A stretch of DNA of 44,347 bases from the NCBI RefSeq assembly GCF_001015195.1, contig NZ_LDES01000068.1, positions 1-44,347 on the forward strand. Direction: 5' to 3'. This DNA comes from Sphingomonas sp. Y57 (GTDB taxonomy: Bacteria > Pseudomonadota > Alphaproteobacteria > Sphingomonadales > Sphingomonadaceae). Positions 1-8,131 of this stretch are shown here, piece after piece; the stretch's first letter is position 1, and every line of letters starts with the position of its first letter. Below the pieces are notes generated by a model that searched no databases, was not told the DNA's origin, and saw nothing but the letters and a program-made list of their open reading frames with translations. The position numbers were made by a program, and so were the translations under genes.

Positions 1-801
1 AATGTCCCGACGACGGACACCCAGCGCGTCGAGATAATAGCGGCGCGCCTCATCGCTCATCGACGCGATGACCTCATCGATCAGCTGACGATCGGCGAGC
101 TCGACGAGCCGCTTTGTCGACGAGCGGCCTTCAAGGCGGGCCCACCAGGCCGCGACACGAGGGCGATTGGCCCAGGCGCCGTCCAGGCGGAATTCGGCGA
201 AGCGCAGAATGATGGGCAGCATCGCGCAGTCGGCCAGGCTGATCGTGTCGCCGACCAGCCAGTCCCGGTCGTCCAAGGTCGCCTCGATATCGTCGAGCAT
301 CTTGCGGAGCACGACGAGACCGGCGGTGACGAAGGCCGACGAAAGGCCCTGACGGACACAATCCTCGCGCATCACGCGGTCGGCATGGTTGACCATCGCA
401 TCGAGCATCACCTTCAACCGCACCTCGTCGAGCGGATCGCCGAACATCGACCGAATGAAGGTGGCGGCGGTGATCGCGCCGAGCGCCGGGAAATATTTCT
501 CGTCGACCCGCTTCAGCCAGAGATCGACCTTGATGCGTTCCCATGGATCGGCGGGCTGCAGCGCCGGGCCGTCATACGCCTCATCCAGATAGCGCATGAT
601 CAGCGAGGATTCGACCAGCGGTCGGCCCGCATCGTCGACAAAGGTCGGTACGACGCCGTCCGGGTTTAGCCGGCGATAGTCCGCGGTGCGCAGATATTCG
701 CGCTGAAGCTCGCGCCGTTCAATCGGCGCGCGCTTCTCGAACAGGGTGAACAGCACCTTCCGCGCGCAGGTGGCGTGGTGCATGACGAGCAGTTCAGCCA
801 T
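1..801 (-). CDS. Glutathione S-transferase family protein, 3' end beyond window
   Basis: Reading leftward from ATG at 801, the frame stays open to base 1, so at least 267 residues are encoded and the C-terminus lies outside. The N-terminal part has the thioredoxin-like GST layout: a Cys near the start (HATCARKV), 'NPDGVVPTFVDD' with the cis-Pro, and 'LVESSLIMRYLDEAY' with the glutathione-binding ES pair. An alpha-helical half follows, with 'GDTISLADCAMLPI'. GAGGAAGAGG lies just upstream. The cupin gene ends 14 bases upstream, so the two are probably co-transcribed. The length already exceeds the usual 200-230 residues, as in some GSTs acting on aromatic substrates. Whether it is a beta-etherase, an isomerase or a detoxifying GST cannot be decided. 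Confidence 0.85.
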   Translation of the reverse strand, partial: MAELLVMHHATCARKVLFTLFEKRAPIERRELQREYLRTADYRRLNPDGVVPTFVDDAGRPLVESSLIMRYLDEAYDGPALQPADPWERIKVDLWLKRVDEKYFPALGAITAATFIRSMFGDPLDEVRLKVMLDAMVNHADRVMREDCVRQGLSSAFVTAGLVVLRKMLDDIEATLDDRDWLVGDTISLADCAMLPIILRFAEFRLDGAWANRPRVAAWWARLEGRSSTKRLVELADRQLIDEVIASMSDEARRYYLDALGVRRRDI

Positions 802-815
802 GATGATCCTCTTCC

Positions 816-1598
816 TCAGGCCTGTTCGAGGAGGCTTATTTCGACGGCCTCATACTCGTCGGACATGGCAAGATCACCGCAGGGCGCTCCCTTCGGCAGG
901 ACGATGATGTCGCCCGTCTCGGCGCGGATCGTCTCACCCTCAATCTCGACGTCGCGCCAGCCTTGCATCACCATCTGAAAGCGGTAGCGGTCGTCATGGG
1001 CGAGCGCGCCCGGCTCGAACGCGCTGATCCGCGAACGACGCAGGCGCAGAATGCGGAACTGGCGATCATGGGGCGCCATCACCGGATACACGTAGGTAAT
1101 GATACCGCGCGCCTCGCCCGCTCGGATCGCGGCGCTGCTGCCCCAGGTCCGGGCGTTCGTCTCGATATCGGCCGCGGGTTCCACCCCCTCGACCGTGGAG
1201 AAGGTACCGGGAAAGGTTATCTCCGCCACCTGATAGTCCGACGACGCATTGCTGACGTCGTGCATCACATGGCCAGGGATGAACAGAACGTCGCCCTTGC
1301 CTGCGCGGCCATAGCGGCCGCCCTGGTAACCCAGCTCGATCGACCCCTCGAGCACCATGGCCACCTGCAGGTCGCAGTCGTGATGATGCCACGGGCTGCT
1401 GAAGCCGGGCCGATCGACGAAATGGCCGGGCACGGTAGAGATTGAACGGGCGGCGTCGCCGGTAAGCTCCTGCAATTTGTAGTCGATCGTCCAGCCGGCG
1501 GCCGAGCGGTGCGCCTGTCCCGGCTGGTGGGGCAGTTCGATGCGGTGGTCTCGCGCCTTGCGAACATGTGCGCGGGGGCGCGTCAGGGTTTCGGCCAC
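816..1598 (-). CDS. Bicupin domain protein
   Basis: 260 residues with two cupin folds. The first has a metal-site pattern: His71-His73 in 'PWHHHDCDLQ' and His113 in 'GDVLFIPGHVMHDVSN', a clean second cupin motif; the usual Glu of motif 1 appears to be Gln78. The second cupin ('FEPGALAHDDRYRFQMVMQG') lacks the HxH pair and probably has no metal. The start is GTG, with AAGGAGAG four bases upstream. It is first in a leftward pair with the GST and divergent from the dehydrogenase-GMC pair. Bicupins of this kind include dioxygenases, isomerases and sugar-binding proteins. It is shorter than gentisate 1,2-dioxygenase, so I do not assign that activity. Confidence 0.85.
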   Translation of the reverse strand: MAETLTRPRAHVRKARDHRIELPHQPGQAHRSAAGWTIDYKLQELTGDAARSISTVPGHFVDRPGFSSPWHHHDCDLQVAMVLEGSIELGYQGGRYGRAGKGDVLFIPGHVMHDVSNASSDYQVAEITFPGTFSTVEGVEPAADIETNARTWGSSAAIRAGEARGIITYVYPVMAPHDRQFRILRLRRSRISAFEPGALAHDDRYRFQMVMQGWRDVEIEGETIRAETGDIIVLPKGAPCGDLAMSDEYEAVEISLLEQA

Positions 1599-1746
1599 GT
1601 CTCTCTCCTTCGTCTTCCGCAGAAGGTATCAGGGCCGGCCGTGTGAGAGGCATTAGAATTTCGGGAAAAGAACATGCGATCTTTTGATGCGCTGATGGAT
1701 GCCCGCTGGTCTAGCCATGAGGCAAAGGACCGTAACGGGAGAGGGT

Positions 1747-2634
1747 ATGGCGGCGATCGGCTTCATTGGCCTGGGTTCCATGGGGCTGTGCCTGGCGCGG
1801 CGTCTGCTGGGTCGTGGATGGTCAGTCGCGGGACATGACCCCGCACCCGGACCTGCGGCGGCATTCCGCGACGCGGGCGGGCTGGCGTCGGCCTCCCCAA
1901 CCGAACTGGCCCGCGATTGCCCGATCCTGATCGTCGCGCTGGCTTCCAGCAGCGTCTATCACAAGGTCATCGACGAGATTGCCGCTGCGGGCGGCCGGGG
2001 CGGTTGGCTGCTCGACATCAACACGCTCGATCCCTTGGAGAAGCTGGCCGCGCGCGACCGGCTGGCGGGCACCGGCTGGACCATGCTCGATTGCACCGTC
2101 AGCGGTACGCCCGTGATGGTCGAGAAGGACCTGCACAGTTTCTATGTCAGCGGCGAACCGGTTGACGGCGAGGTCGACCGCCTGATCGGCGACCTTGCGG
2201 TCAAACGCTTCGACGTCGGGGCCTTCGGCAATGCGGCGCGGATCAAGCTGGTCATCAACATGATGGTGATCTGCCACAATGTTGTGGCCGCTGAGGCAAT
2301 GGGTCTTGGCCTGAAGGCGGGGCTGGCACCCGAGCAACTCTACGAATTGATCGGCGCCAGCGCCGGCGCCTCCCGGATTTTCGAGGTGCGCGGGCGGATG
2401 ATGGCTGACGGGGCCTATCCGCCCGAGACGATGTATTCGCTGATCGCCGACAAGGACGGACCGACCATCGCCGATTTCGCGCGTCGCCTGCGGGTGCCCC
2501 TGACGATGCTGCCACCGGCGTTGCAGGCACATGTTGACGCGTTGACGACGCGCTGGGCCGAAACCGATCCCGCCTCGCTATGCGCGGTGATCGAGGATCG
2601 AACCCACCACCGCCGCGGCGAGGCCGCTGCGTGA
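1747..2634 (+). CDS. 3-hydroxyisobutyrate dehydrogenase-like NAD(P) oxidoreductase
   Basis: 295 residues of the beta-hydroxyacid dehydrogenase family. Visible are the Rossmann motif GLGSMG (residues 8-13), 'DCTVSGTP' (115-122), which matches the substrate-binding D-x-x-V-S-G signature, and Lys167 and Asn171 in 'IKLVIN', the catalytic K-x3-N pair. These keep it apart from imine reductases, where the Lys is replaced. An in-frame ATG lies 48 bases upstream, but the chosen start gives the normal family N-terminus and has GGGAG five bases before it. The last codons overlap the GTG of the GMC gene, so both are probably translated together. Likely role: NAD(P)-linked oxidation or reduction of a short hydroxyacid or semialdehyde from the same pathway; substrate unknown. 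Confidence 0.88.
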   Translation: MAAIGFIGLGSMGLCLARRLLGRGWSVAGHDPAPGPAAAFRDAGGLASASPTELARDCPILIVALASSSVYHKVIDEIAAAGGRGGWLLDINTLDPLEKLAARDRLAGTGWTMLDCTVSGTPVMVEKDLHSFYVSGEPVDGEVDRLIGDLAVKRFDVGAFGNAARIKLVINMMVICHNVVAAEAMGLGLKAGLAPEQLYELIGASAGASRIFEVRGRMMADGAYPPETMYSLIADKDGPTIADFARRLRVPLTMLPPALQAHVDALTTRWAETDPASLCAVIEDRTHHRRGEAAA

Positions 2635-4295
2635 TCGAGCGTGACATCGACGTCCTGATCGTCGGTGCGGGCACGGCCGGTTGTGTCCTTGCCGACCGGT
2701 TGAGCGAGAATGCCCGCCGTCGCGTCATGCTGATCGAGGCAGGGCCCGATCTTCCGCCTGGCGAAGAGCCGGCGAGTATCCGGGATAGTTTTCCCATTTC
2801 GGTCGTCGTCCCGCACTATTTCTGGCCGGGGCTGACCGCCGAGGTGAGGCCGGGCGATCGCCGTCCCTATCAGCAGGCGCGACTGATGGGCGGCGGATCG
2901 AACATCATGGGCATGATGGCCCTACGAGGCTTACCGTCGGACTATGACGAGTGGCGCGCGCAAGGCGCGCTTGGCTGGGGATGGGACGATGTCCTCCCCT
3001 ATTTCCGCCGGCTCGAACGCGACCTCGACTATTCGGGCGATTTGCATGGATCGGATGGGCCTATCCCTGTCCGTCGGCACCATGCCGGATCGTGGCCGCC
3101 CTTTGCCCGCGCGGTCGCCGATGCGGTGATCCGACGGGGATATCCCTGTCTCGCGGATGGCAATGCCGAGTTCGGGGACGGGCTATTCCCGACCCCGATG
3201 AGCAACCTGCCCGAACGGCGGGTGTCGGCGTCGATGGCTTATCTGGACCCGGCGGTGCGCGACCGGGCCAACCTCGAAATCCTCTGCGGGACCGAGGTGC
3301 TCCGGTTGCTGTTCGAAGGGGGCCGCGTCACCGGCGTACAGGTCGATCGGGACGGCGAGCTACGGACGATCCGCGCGCGACAGGTCGTGCTCTCGGCAGG
3401 AGCCATCCATTCCCCCGCGCTGTTGCTGCGGTCGGGGATCGGGCCAGGCGCCGATCTGGCGCGCGCGGGAATGGCGGTGACGGCGGACCGCGTGGGCGTC
3501 GGTGCAAATCTGATGAACCATCCGGCAGTCTACATCGCCAGTTATCTGCGCCGTGATGCACGCCAGCCCGCCCACCAACGCGCGTGGAGCCAGAACAGCC
3601 TGCGCTATTCGTCTGGTGTCGACGGCTGCCCCCGCCAGGACATGTTCCTGTTCGCCTTCAACAAGACGAGTTGGCACGCGATGGGGCGGGCGGTCGGGTC
3701 GCTCAACGTCGCCGTCTACAAATCCTTTTCGCGCGGACATGTTCGCCTGTCCCCCCGGGAGGCCTCGCGACCGGACGTTGCCTTCAACCTGTTGTCCGAC
3801 GAGCGCGACCGGCGGAGGATGATCGCCGGCACCCGGCTGGCTCTGGAACTGTTGCAGGACGAAGGCGTCCGCCGCCGCCGGCTCGAGAGCTTCTTGCCCA
3901 AGGGCTACACCGCGCAACGGCTGGCACGACCCGGGATCGGCAGTCGGCTGGCGGCGGCTGGGATTGCGGGCCTGTTCGATCTGATTGCGCCGCTGCGAAA
4001 GGCGATGCTCGCCGATGGCAGAGTCGATCCGGATCATCTGCTGGCCGACGATGCCGCGCTTGAGCGTTTCGTCATCGGCAATGCGTTTCCGATGGGGCAT
4101 GTCGCCGGGACCTGCGCGATGGGCGATGCGCAGGCGCCTGCGGCCGTTGTGGACTCGCAGTGCCGGGTGATTGGTGTCGATGGGCTGTTCGTGGTCGACG
4201 CGTCGATCATGCCGACGATGGTCAGCGCCAACACCCACATACCGACCCTGATGATCGCCGAGCGTGCCGCCGACCTGATCCCGAATCATTTTTGA
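2631..4295 (+). CDS. GMC family FAD-dependent alcohol oxidoreductase
   Basis: 554 residues. The N-terminal FAD site is GAGTAG (12-17), 'GGGSNIMGMMALRG' is the first GMC signature region and 'LSAGAIHSPALLLRSGIGP' the second. The active-site pair is His490 in 'GHVAGTCAMG' and His536 in 'SANTHIPT', where many relatives have Asn. It resembles choline and alkyl-alcohol dehydrogenases. The start is GTG in a GTGA overlap with the upstream stop, which fits the family N-terminus; a longer upstream reading would add a proline/arginine-rich tail that is only a shadow of the preceding gene. It probably oxidises an alcohol to an aldehyde and passes electrons to oxygen or a quinone. Confidence 0.9.
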   Translation: MIERDIDVLIVGAGTAGCVLADRLSENARRRVMLIEAGPDLPPGEEPASIRDSFPISVVVPHYFWPGLTAEVRPGDRRPYQQARLMGGGSNIMGMMALRGLPSDYDEWRAQGALGWGWDDVLPYFRRLERDLDYSGDLHGSDGPIPVRRHHAGSWPPFARAVADAVIRRGYPCLADGNAEFGDGLFPTPMSNLPERRVSASMAYLDPAVRDRANLEILCGTEVLRLLFEGGRVTGVQVDRDGELRTIRARQVVLSAGAIHSPALLLRSGIGPGADLARAGMAVTADRVGVGANLMNHPAVYIASYLRRDARQPAHQRAWSQNSLRYSSGVDGCPRQDMFLFAFNKTSWHAMGRAVGSLNVAVYKSFSRGHVRLSPREASRPDVAFNLLSDERDRRRMIAGTRLALELLQDEGVRRRRLESFLPKGYTAQRLARPGIGSRLAAAGIAGLFDLIAPLRKAMLADGRVDPDHLLADDAALERFVIGNAFPMGHVAGTCAMGDAQAPAAVVDSQCRVIGVDGLFVVDASIMPTMVSANTHIPTLMIAERAADLIPNHF

Positions 4296-4393
4296 GCCAA
4301 ACCGCTTCAGTCGCGAGGAACGCGACGGAACTTGTCTGAGCCTCCGATCATGATCGCCGGCATTACCCATCCCGCAAATTCCTCGCGGGATGA

Positions 4394-4414
4394 TCGATAC
4401 CTATTCAGCATCGC
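4394..4414 (+). promoter_or_regulatory. Predicted LysR box 1 (upstream of amidohydrolase)
   Basis: TCGATACC-N6-GCATCGC. It matches the consensus YCGATAYC-N6-SYATCRC shared by five sites in this window and lies 165 bases before the amidohydrolase ATG. The flank CTTGCG continues the match to box 3. The rest of the 283-base gap from 4296 to 4578 holds no gene; a 14-base direct repeat ends at the ribosome binding site. Confidence 0.5.
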
Positions 4415-4521
4415 TTGCGGAAAAATGCCATGTAGCCCGTCCCATCGCCACCGACCATGGCGGCTTGGGGATTTCGGAGCAGGTCAAACCGATGATGCAA
4501 GCTCCACCGTTCCGGCCCATT

Positions 4522-4570
4522 GAGGTCCTTGGGAGCCGCTGACTCCGATCCCCGACGAGGTCCTTAGGAG
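4522..4570 (+). repeat. Short direct repeat ending at a ribosome binding site
   Basis: GAGGTCCTTGGGAG at 4522-4535 and GAGGTCCTTAGGAG at 4557-4570 agree at 13 of 14 positions, 35 bases apart. The second copy carries the AGGAG ribosome binding site of the amidohydrolase, eight bases before its ATG. The first copy has the same kind of purine-rich end but no start codon. Confidence 0.6.
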
Positions 4571-4578
4571 AATTGGAC

Positions 4579-6060
4579 ATGCTACAGATGCCAGCTGCCC
4601 CCCACTCGTTCATGCGACGGTTCACCGCGCTCACCACTGCGATCGCGGCGTCCGCCCTGACGCCGTTGCCCGCCGTCGCGCAGAGCCTGGTGATCGACCA
4701 TGTCACCGTGGTCGACACGCGGTCCGGGAAGCTGGCTCGCGATCGCGCCGTGGTTATCGACGGCCGGCGCATCGTCCGCATCGCCCGGGGCGGCAGCGTC
4801 AGGAACGCGGCCCGGACGGTCGACGCCACCGGAAAGTTCGTCGTTCCCGGCTATTTCGATATGCACGCCCATCCGCTGACGGCCAGCGCCCGCAATGCCA
4901 GCCTTACGTTGATGACCAGCTACGGCGTCACCGGCTATCGCCAGATGGGCGGAGATCCTAAGCTCCTGGCTGAACGCAAGGCCGGCACGCTCCAGCTGCC
5001 CGCCCACGCCTCGAAGCTGCTCGCGACGCCTGGCCTGGTCCTCGCGGGGCCCTTCGCCAACGATCCGACAGCGGCGGCCGCACAAGTGCGCGAACAGAAG
5101 GCGCAGGGAGCGGACTTTATCAAGGTGGTCGATCTGGGGCCCGAGGCCTTCTTCGCGGTGCTCGACGCCGCCCGTGCGGTCGGACTGCCAGTCGCGGGGC
5201 ATCAGCCACCCAGTGTCGACGTTCGGGAGGCGGTAAAGCGCGGTATGCACGCGGTCGAGCATCTCGGCCCCCATGCCGCGCTGTTCGAGGATTGCTCGAC
5301 GGACGAACTCGCGTTGCGCAAAGCCTATGCGGAGACACCCAAGGGTGGCCAGATAAAGTTCGACCTGCCGGCCTCGGCGCTCCGCACCCTCACCGCCAAT
5401 CCGGTGCTGCTAATCCCTGAATCGGGTTTCCAACTCCTGCAACGGGCGATCGATACCTATGACGAAGGCAAGTGCCGCGCGCTTGCCAAGACTTTCGTCG
5501 CCGCCGACAGCTGGCAGACGCCGACGCTGATCCGGCTGCGCGCGATGGAGTTCGGCGCCGATCCTGCCTTCCGCGACGATCCGCGTCTGCGCTACGTGCC
5601 AGCCGAAGACCGGCAGATCTGGGAGGAGACCGCCAGGCGCTTTGAAGCCAAGCTTACGCCAGCCAATCGGGCGACCCTGGCGCAACTGTGGCAACGCCAA
5701 CTCCGGCTGGTCAAGCTGCTCGACGAGGCCGGAGTCCCCATGATGGCGGGCAGCGACTTCGGCGGCGGCTGGCTGATCCCCGGCGTCTCGCTCCACCAGG
5801 AGTTCGACCTCCTTGCAGAGGCCGGCTTGTCACCGCTGCGCATCCTGCAAATGGCTACCCTCAACGGGGCGCGCTTCCTGGGCCGGGAGAAGACGATGGG
5901 CACAGTCGAAGCGGGCAAGCAGGCCGACCTAGTGCTGCTCGACGCCGATCCGCTCGCCTCGACGGCCAATCTCCACAAGATCGACGCGGTGGTCCTTGAC
6001 GGAGAGTTGCTCGACCGGGCGGCACTCGACGCCCTGGCGAAATCGGCTGAGATATCCTGA
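4579..6060 (+). CDS. Secreted metal-dependent amidohydrolase
   Basis: 493 residues. A signal peptide runs to about residue 35 (basic MRR, hydrophobic core, 'PAVAQ' cleavage), so it should act in the periplasm. The mature part is an amidohydrolase-superfamily TIM barrel of the imidazolonepropionase/Xaa-Pro-dipeptidase-like type: H96-A-H98 on strand 1, Lys182 in 'DFIKVVD', His208 in 'GHQPP', His228 in 'HAVEHLG' and Asp393 in 'MAGSDFGG'. That is a complete two-metal set with a bridging Lys. Start ATG has AGGAG eight bases upstream. A predicted LysR box precedes it and a strong hairpin follows the stop. Substrates of this group are amides, dipeptides or lactams; none can be assigned here. Confidence 0.88.
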   Translation: MLQMPAAPHSFMRRFTALTTAIAASALTPLPAVAQSLVIDHVTVVDTRSGKLARDRAVVIDGRRIVRIARGGSVRNAARTVDATGKFVVPGYFDMHAHPLTASARNASLTLMTSYGVTGYRQMGGDPKLLAERKAGTLQLPAHASKLLATPGLVLAGPFANDPTAAAAQVREQKAQGADFIKVVDLGPEAFFAVLDAARAVGLPVAGHQPPSVDVREAVKRGMHAVEHLGPHAALFEDCSTDELALRKAYAETPKGGQIKFDLPASALRTLTANPVLLIPESGFQLLQRAIDTYDEGKCRALAKTFVAADSWQTPTLIRLRAMEFGADPAFRDDPRLRYVPAEDRQIWEETARRFEAKLTPANRATLAQLWQRQLRLVKLLDEAGVPMMAGSDFGGGWLIPGVSLHQEFDLLAEAGLSPLRILQMATLNGARFLGREKTMGTVEAGKQADLVLLDADPLASTANLHKIDAVVLDGELLDRAALDALAKSAEIS

Positions 6061-6068
6061 CGAAGGCA

Positions 6069-6099
6069 ACGGGCGGAAGCGATCGACGCTTCCGCCCGT
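6069..6099. terminator. Strong hairpin between convergent genes
   Basis: A perfect 13-bp stem (ACGGGCGGAAGCG paired with CGCTTCCGCCCGT) around a 5-base loop, nine bases after the amidohydrolase stop and 60 bases after the convergent hydrolase stop. It should halt transcription from both sides. There is no clear T-run on either strand. Confidence 0.75.
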
Positions 6100-6159
6100 G
6101 ATGATCGTCAAAACCCATATGGGCGTGATCGGAGCTCGCCGAATGCCTCGGGAACGATT

Positions 6160-6948
6160 CTAGGCGGCGCGAGCGGTTTCGGCGTCGCGCATGAAGGCGT
6201 CGAGCAGTCGGTTGAATTCGTCCGAGACGATATTCGGGAAATGGTGCGTCGACGGGATGACGTGGTGCCGCCCGCCGCCCAATTCAGCGGCGCGCTCGGC
6301 GACGGCTGCGAACGCCGGGTTCCAGCCACCCTCGATGATCTGGAACGGGATGCCCGCCTGCCGGATCGTCGCGAGTTGCTTGCGGATCGTCGCGGCCGAC
6401 GGCACCTCTATCCGCGCGAGCCCCTTGCCCATCGCCTTCAGTTCTTCCGGGTCCTTGCCGCCACGAATCTCGGAGGGGATTCCCACCAATTTGGCGAAAC
6501 GGCGCACCCTGGCCGTCCCGCCCAGACTGAAGAGCTGAGCGGCGACGATGCGCAGGACGAAGCGGCGGACGCGCGGATCGTCGGTGCAGAGCTTCTGGAG
6601 CGCCGGCTCGATCAGCGTCAGCGAGCGCACCGCTTCGGGCCGCCGTGACGCCGCTGCCAACGCGACCGCGCCACCGAACGAATGACCGACGAGATGGCCG
6701 CCGTCGCCTAACAGGTCGACGACCCAGGCGGCGTCGCCCTCCGGCGTTTCCCGATAGGCGGGCGCGGGGCTACGGCCATGCCCGGGCCGATCGGGCACGA
6801 GCAGGCGCCAACCTCGATCGGCGAGCGCGTGCTGCGCCGAGAAATGACGGTCGCCGCCGACCTTGCTGCCCCGCGCGCTGCCATGGACGAGCACGACCGT
6901 CGGCCCGGCCTCACCCCAACAAGTGGTGTGGATTGATGAAGCGCTCAT
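6160..6948 (-). CDS. Alpha/beta hydrolase
   Basis: 262 residues. It has the oxyanion-loop motif 'VLVHGSARGS' near residue 20, 'DRPGHGRS' near 53-60, nucleophile elbow GHSFGG with Ser90, and a C-terminal His in 'STHHFPN'. The cap segment between about 120 and 190 is helical. Start ATG at 6948 has AAGGA upstream; a longer upstream frame only runs into the Rieske gene and lacks family features. It is last in a leftward series TBDR1-Rieske1-hydrolase, 139 bases after Rieske1. Possible roles are hydrolysis of an ester or of a ring-cleavage product. No signal peptide, so cytoplasmic. Confidence 0.87.
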   Translation of the reverse strand: MSASSIHTTCWGEAGPTVVLVHGSARGSKVGGDRHFSAQHALADRGWRLLVPDRPGHGRSPAPAYRETPEGDAAWVVDLLGDGGHLVGHSFGGAVALAAASRRPEAVRSLTLIEPALQKLCTDDPRVRRFVLRIVAAQLFSLGGTARVRRFAKLVGIPSEIRGGKDPEELKAMGKGLARIEVPSAATIRKQLATIRQAGIPFQIIEGGWNPAFAAVAERAAELGGGRHHVIPSTHHFPNIVSDEFNRLLDAFMRDAETARAA

Positions 6949-7087
6949 TGATAGTTCCTTGTCGCTCGATGGGGCAGGCAGGCTGCTGCCGCGATCGTGG
7001 ATCACGCCCCAGCCCGAGATATCTCCCGGACAGGGCAGTCGACCGAAACCCTGTCCGCCGGTCCGCCCGACTTCCACATCTACCGGC

Positions 7088-8107
7088 TCAGGCAGCTTCG
7101 AGCTGCTCAAGTTTCTCGATCTCCCGGCTGACGCGGACGGCGGCTTCGTCGCACGAAAGCATCGCGGGGCGGATGCCATTTGCCTCGACATAGGCGCGGC
7201 GGCGCTGGATCGCCTCAACCACGACCTTGTCCTCCTTGACCAGTGCCTGCGCCTGCCAACTGCGCAGCACACCATCCATCTCCGGATCATCGACGCCGAA
7301 ATTGCGCGAAGAGCCGAAGAAATAATGGCAACTCGTCTCGGTCTCGGGCGTCAGGATGTGGGTGCCGCGCGAATGGATGCTCTGCTCCTTCGGAGTGCCT
7401 TCCGGCGCCACCGCGATAAAATTGAGCATTGCGCTCACCTTGTTCCAACGAATGTCGTTCCAGGCGTCGACGGGCGTGTTGGCGCCGCGCAGGAATTTGG
7501 CCATCAGTACGCTGGGCATGCCGCCGGGGATTTTCATCAGCGCCCGTATCTCACCGTCGCCGACCACCACCTCGCGCTCCAGCCGGTCGAAGGCGTCGGT
7601 CTGGGCGTTCGCGCGATGGACATATTGGGCGTGACCGAGATCCATCAGATTGTCGACCAGCAGCTTGTAGTTGCAGTCGACATGCCCGTAGCCGCCGACG
7701 GTCCGATAGGCCGGATCGACGCGGCAGCCGAAGTCCGGGATCGCCTCCGGATCGGCCAATGCCGGATCGCCGGGCCAGATCCAGATCAGCGCGTCGCGCT
7801 CCACCACCGGGAAGGAGCGAACGGCGAGCGAAGCCGGGCGGGCACCGTTGCCGTGCGGGTTATGGACGCACTGCCCGCCGCCGTCGAACTCCAGCCCATG
7901 ATAGGGGCATTGGAGATGGCCGTTGACGAGCATGCCGTCGCTCAACGCCGCAAAGCGGTGCGGACAGATGTCGAGCAGCGCCGCGACGACCCCGTCGGGC
8001 TGGCGATAGAGCGCGAGCGGTGTGTCGAGAATCGTCCGGCCTAGCGGTTTTTCGGACAGTTCCTCAGGCAGCGCTGCCACATACCAGGCATTGCGGACGA
8101 AGGTCAT
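7088..8107 (-). CDS. Rieske non-heme iron oxygenase, VanA type (copy 1)
   Basis: 339 residues. The Rieske [2Fe-2S] ligands are Cys48-x-His50 ('CPHR') and Cys67-x2-His70 ('CPYHG'). The mononuclear iron site has Asp152 in 'VDNLMDLGHAQYVH' with His159 and His164 as iron ligands. Family members (vanillate, dicamba and toluenesulfonate oxygenases) are single-component oxygenases that demethylate or hydroxylate aromatic substrates with electrons from a separate reductase. That reductase is not in the window. ATG has AGGAG six bases upstream. It starts 24 bases after the TBDR1 stop, suggesting that the receptor imports this enzyme's substrate. Confidence 0.93.
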   Translation of the reverse strand: MTFVRNAWYVAALPEELSEKPLGRTILDTPLALYRQPDGVVAALLDICPHRFAALSDGMLVNGHLQCPYHGLEFDGGGQCVHNPHGNGARPASLAVRSFPVVERDALIWIWPGDPALADPEAIPDFGCRVDPAYRTVGGYGHVDCNYKLLVDNLMDLGHAQYVHRANAQTDAFDRLEREVVVGDGEIRALMKIPGGMPSVLMAKFLRGANTPVDAWNDIRWNKVSAMLNFIAVAPEGTPKEQSIHSRGTHILTPETETSCHYFFGSSRNFGVDDPEMDGVLRSWQAQALVKEDKVVVEAIQRRRAYVEANGIRPAMLSCDEAAVRVSREIEKLEQLEAA

Positions 8108-8131
8108 GTGCTGCTCCTTGCTGTCGTCGTC

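Noticed and set aside
816-1598. Gentisate 1,2-dioxygenase as identity of the bicupin, with GST and FAH completing a gentisate pathway
   Set aside because: The protein is shorter than known gentisate dioxygenases, its motif 1 has Gln instead of Glu, and the FAH gene lies 15 kb away under another promoter.
1625-1632. GGTATCAG between the cupin and dehydrogenase genes as a sixth LysR box
   Set aside because: On the reverse strand the left half (CTGATACC) fits, but the right half is GGAAGAC, so only a half-site is present.
6949-7290. Upstream extension of the alpha/beta hydrolase into Rieske1
   Set aside because: The added 114 residues are Arg-rich, lack homology, and overlap a conserved gene; ATG at 6948 has a proper ribosome binding site.
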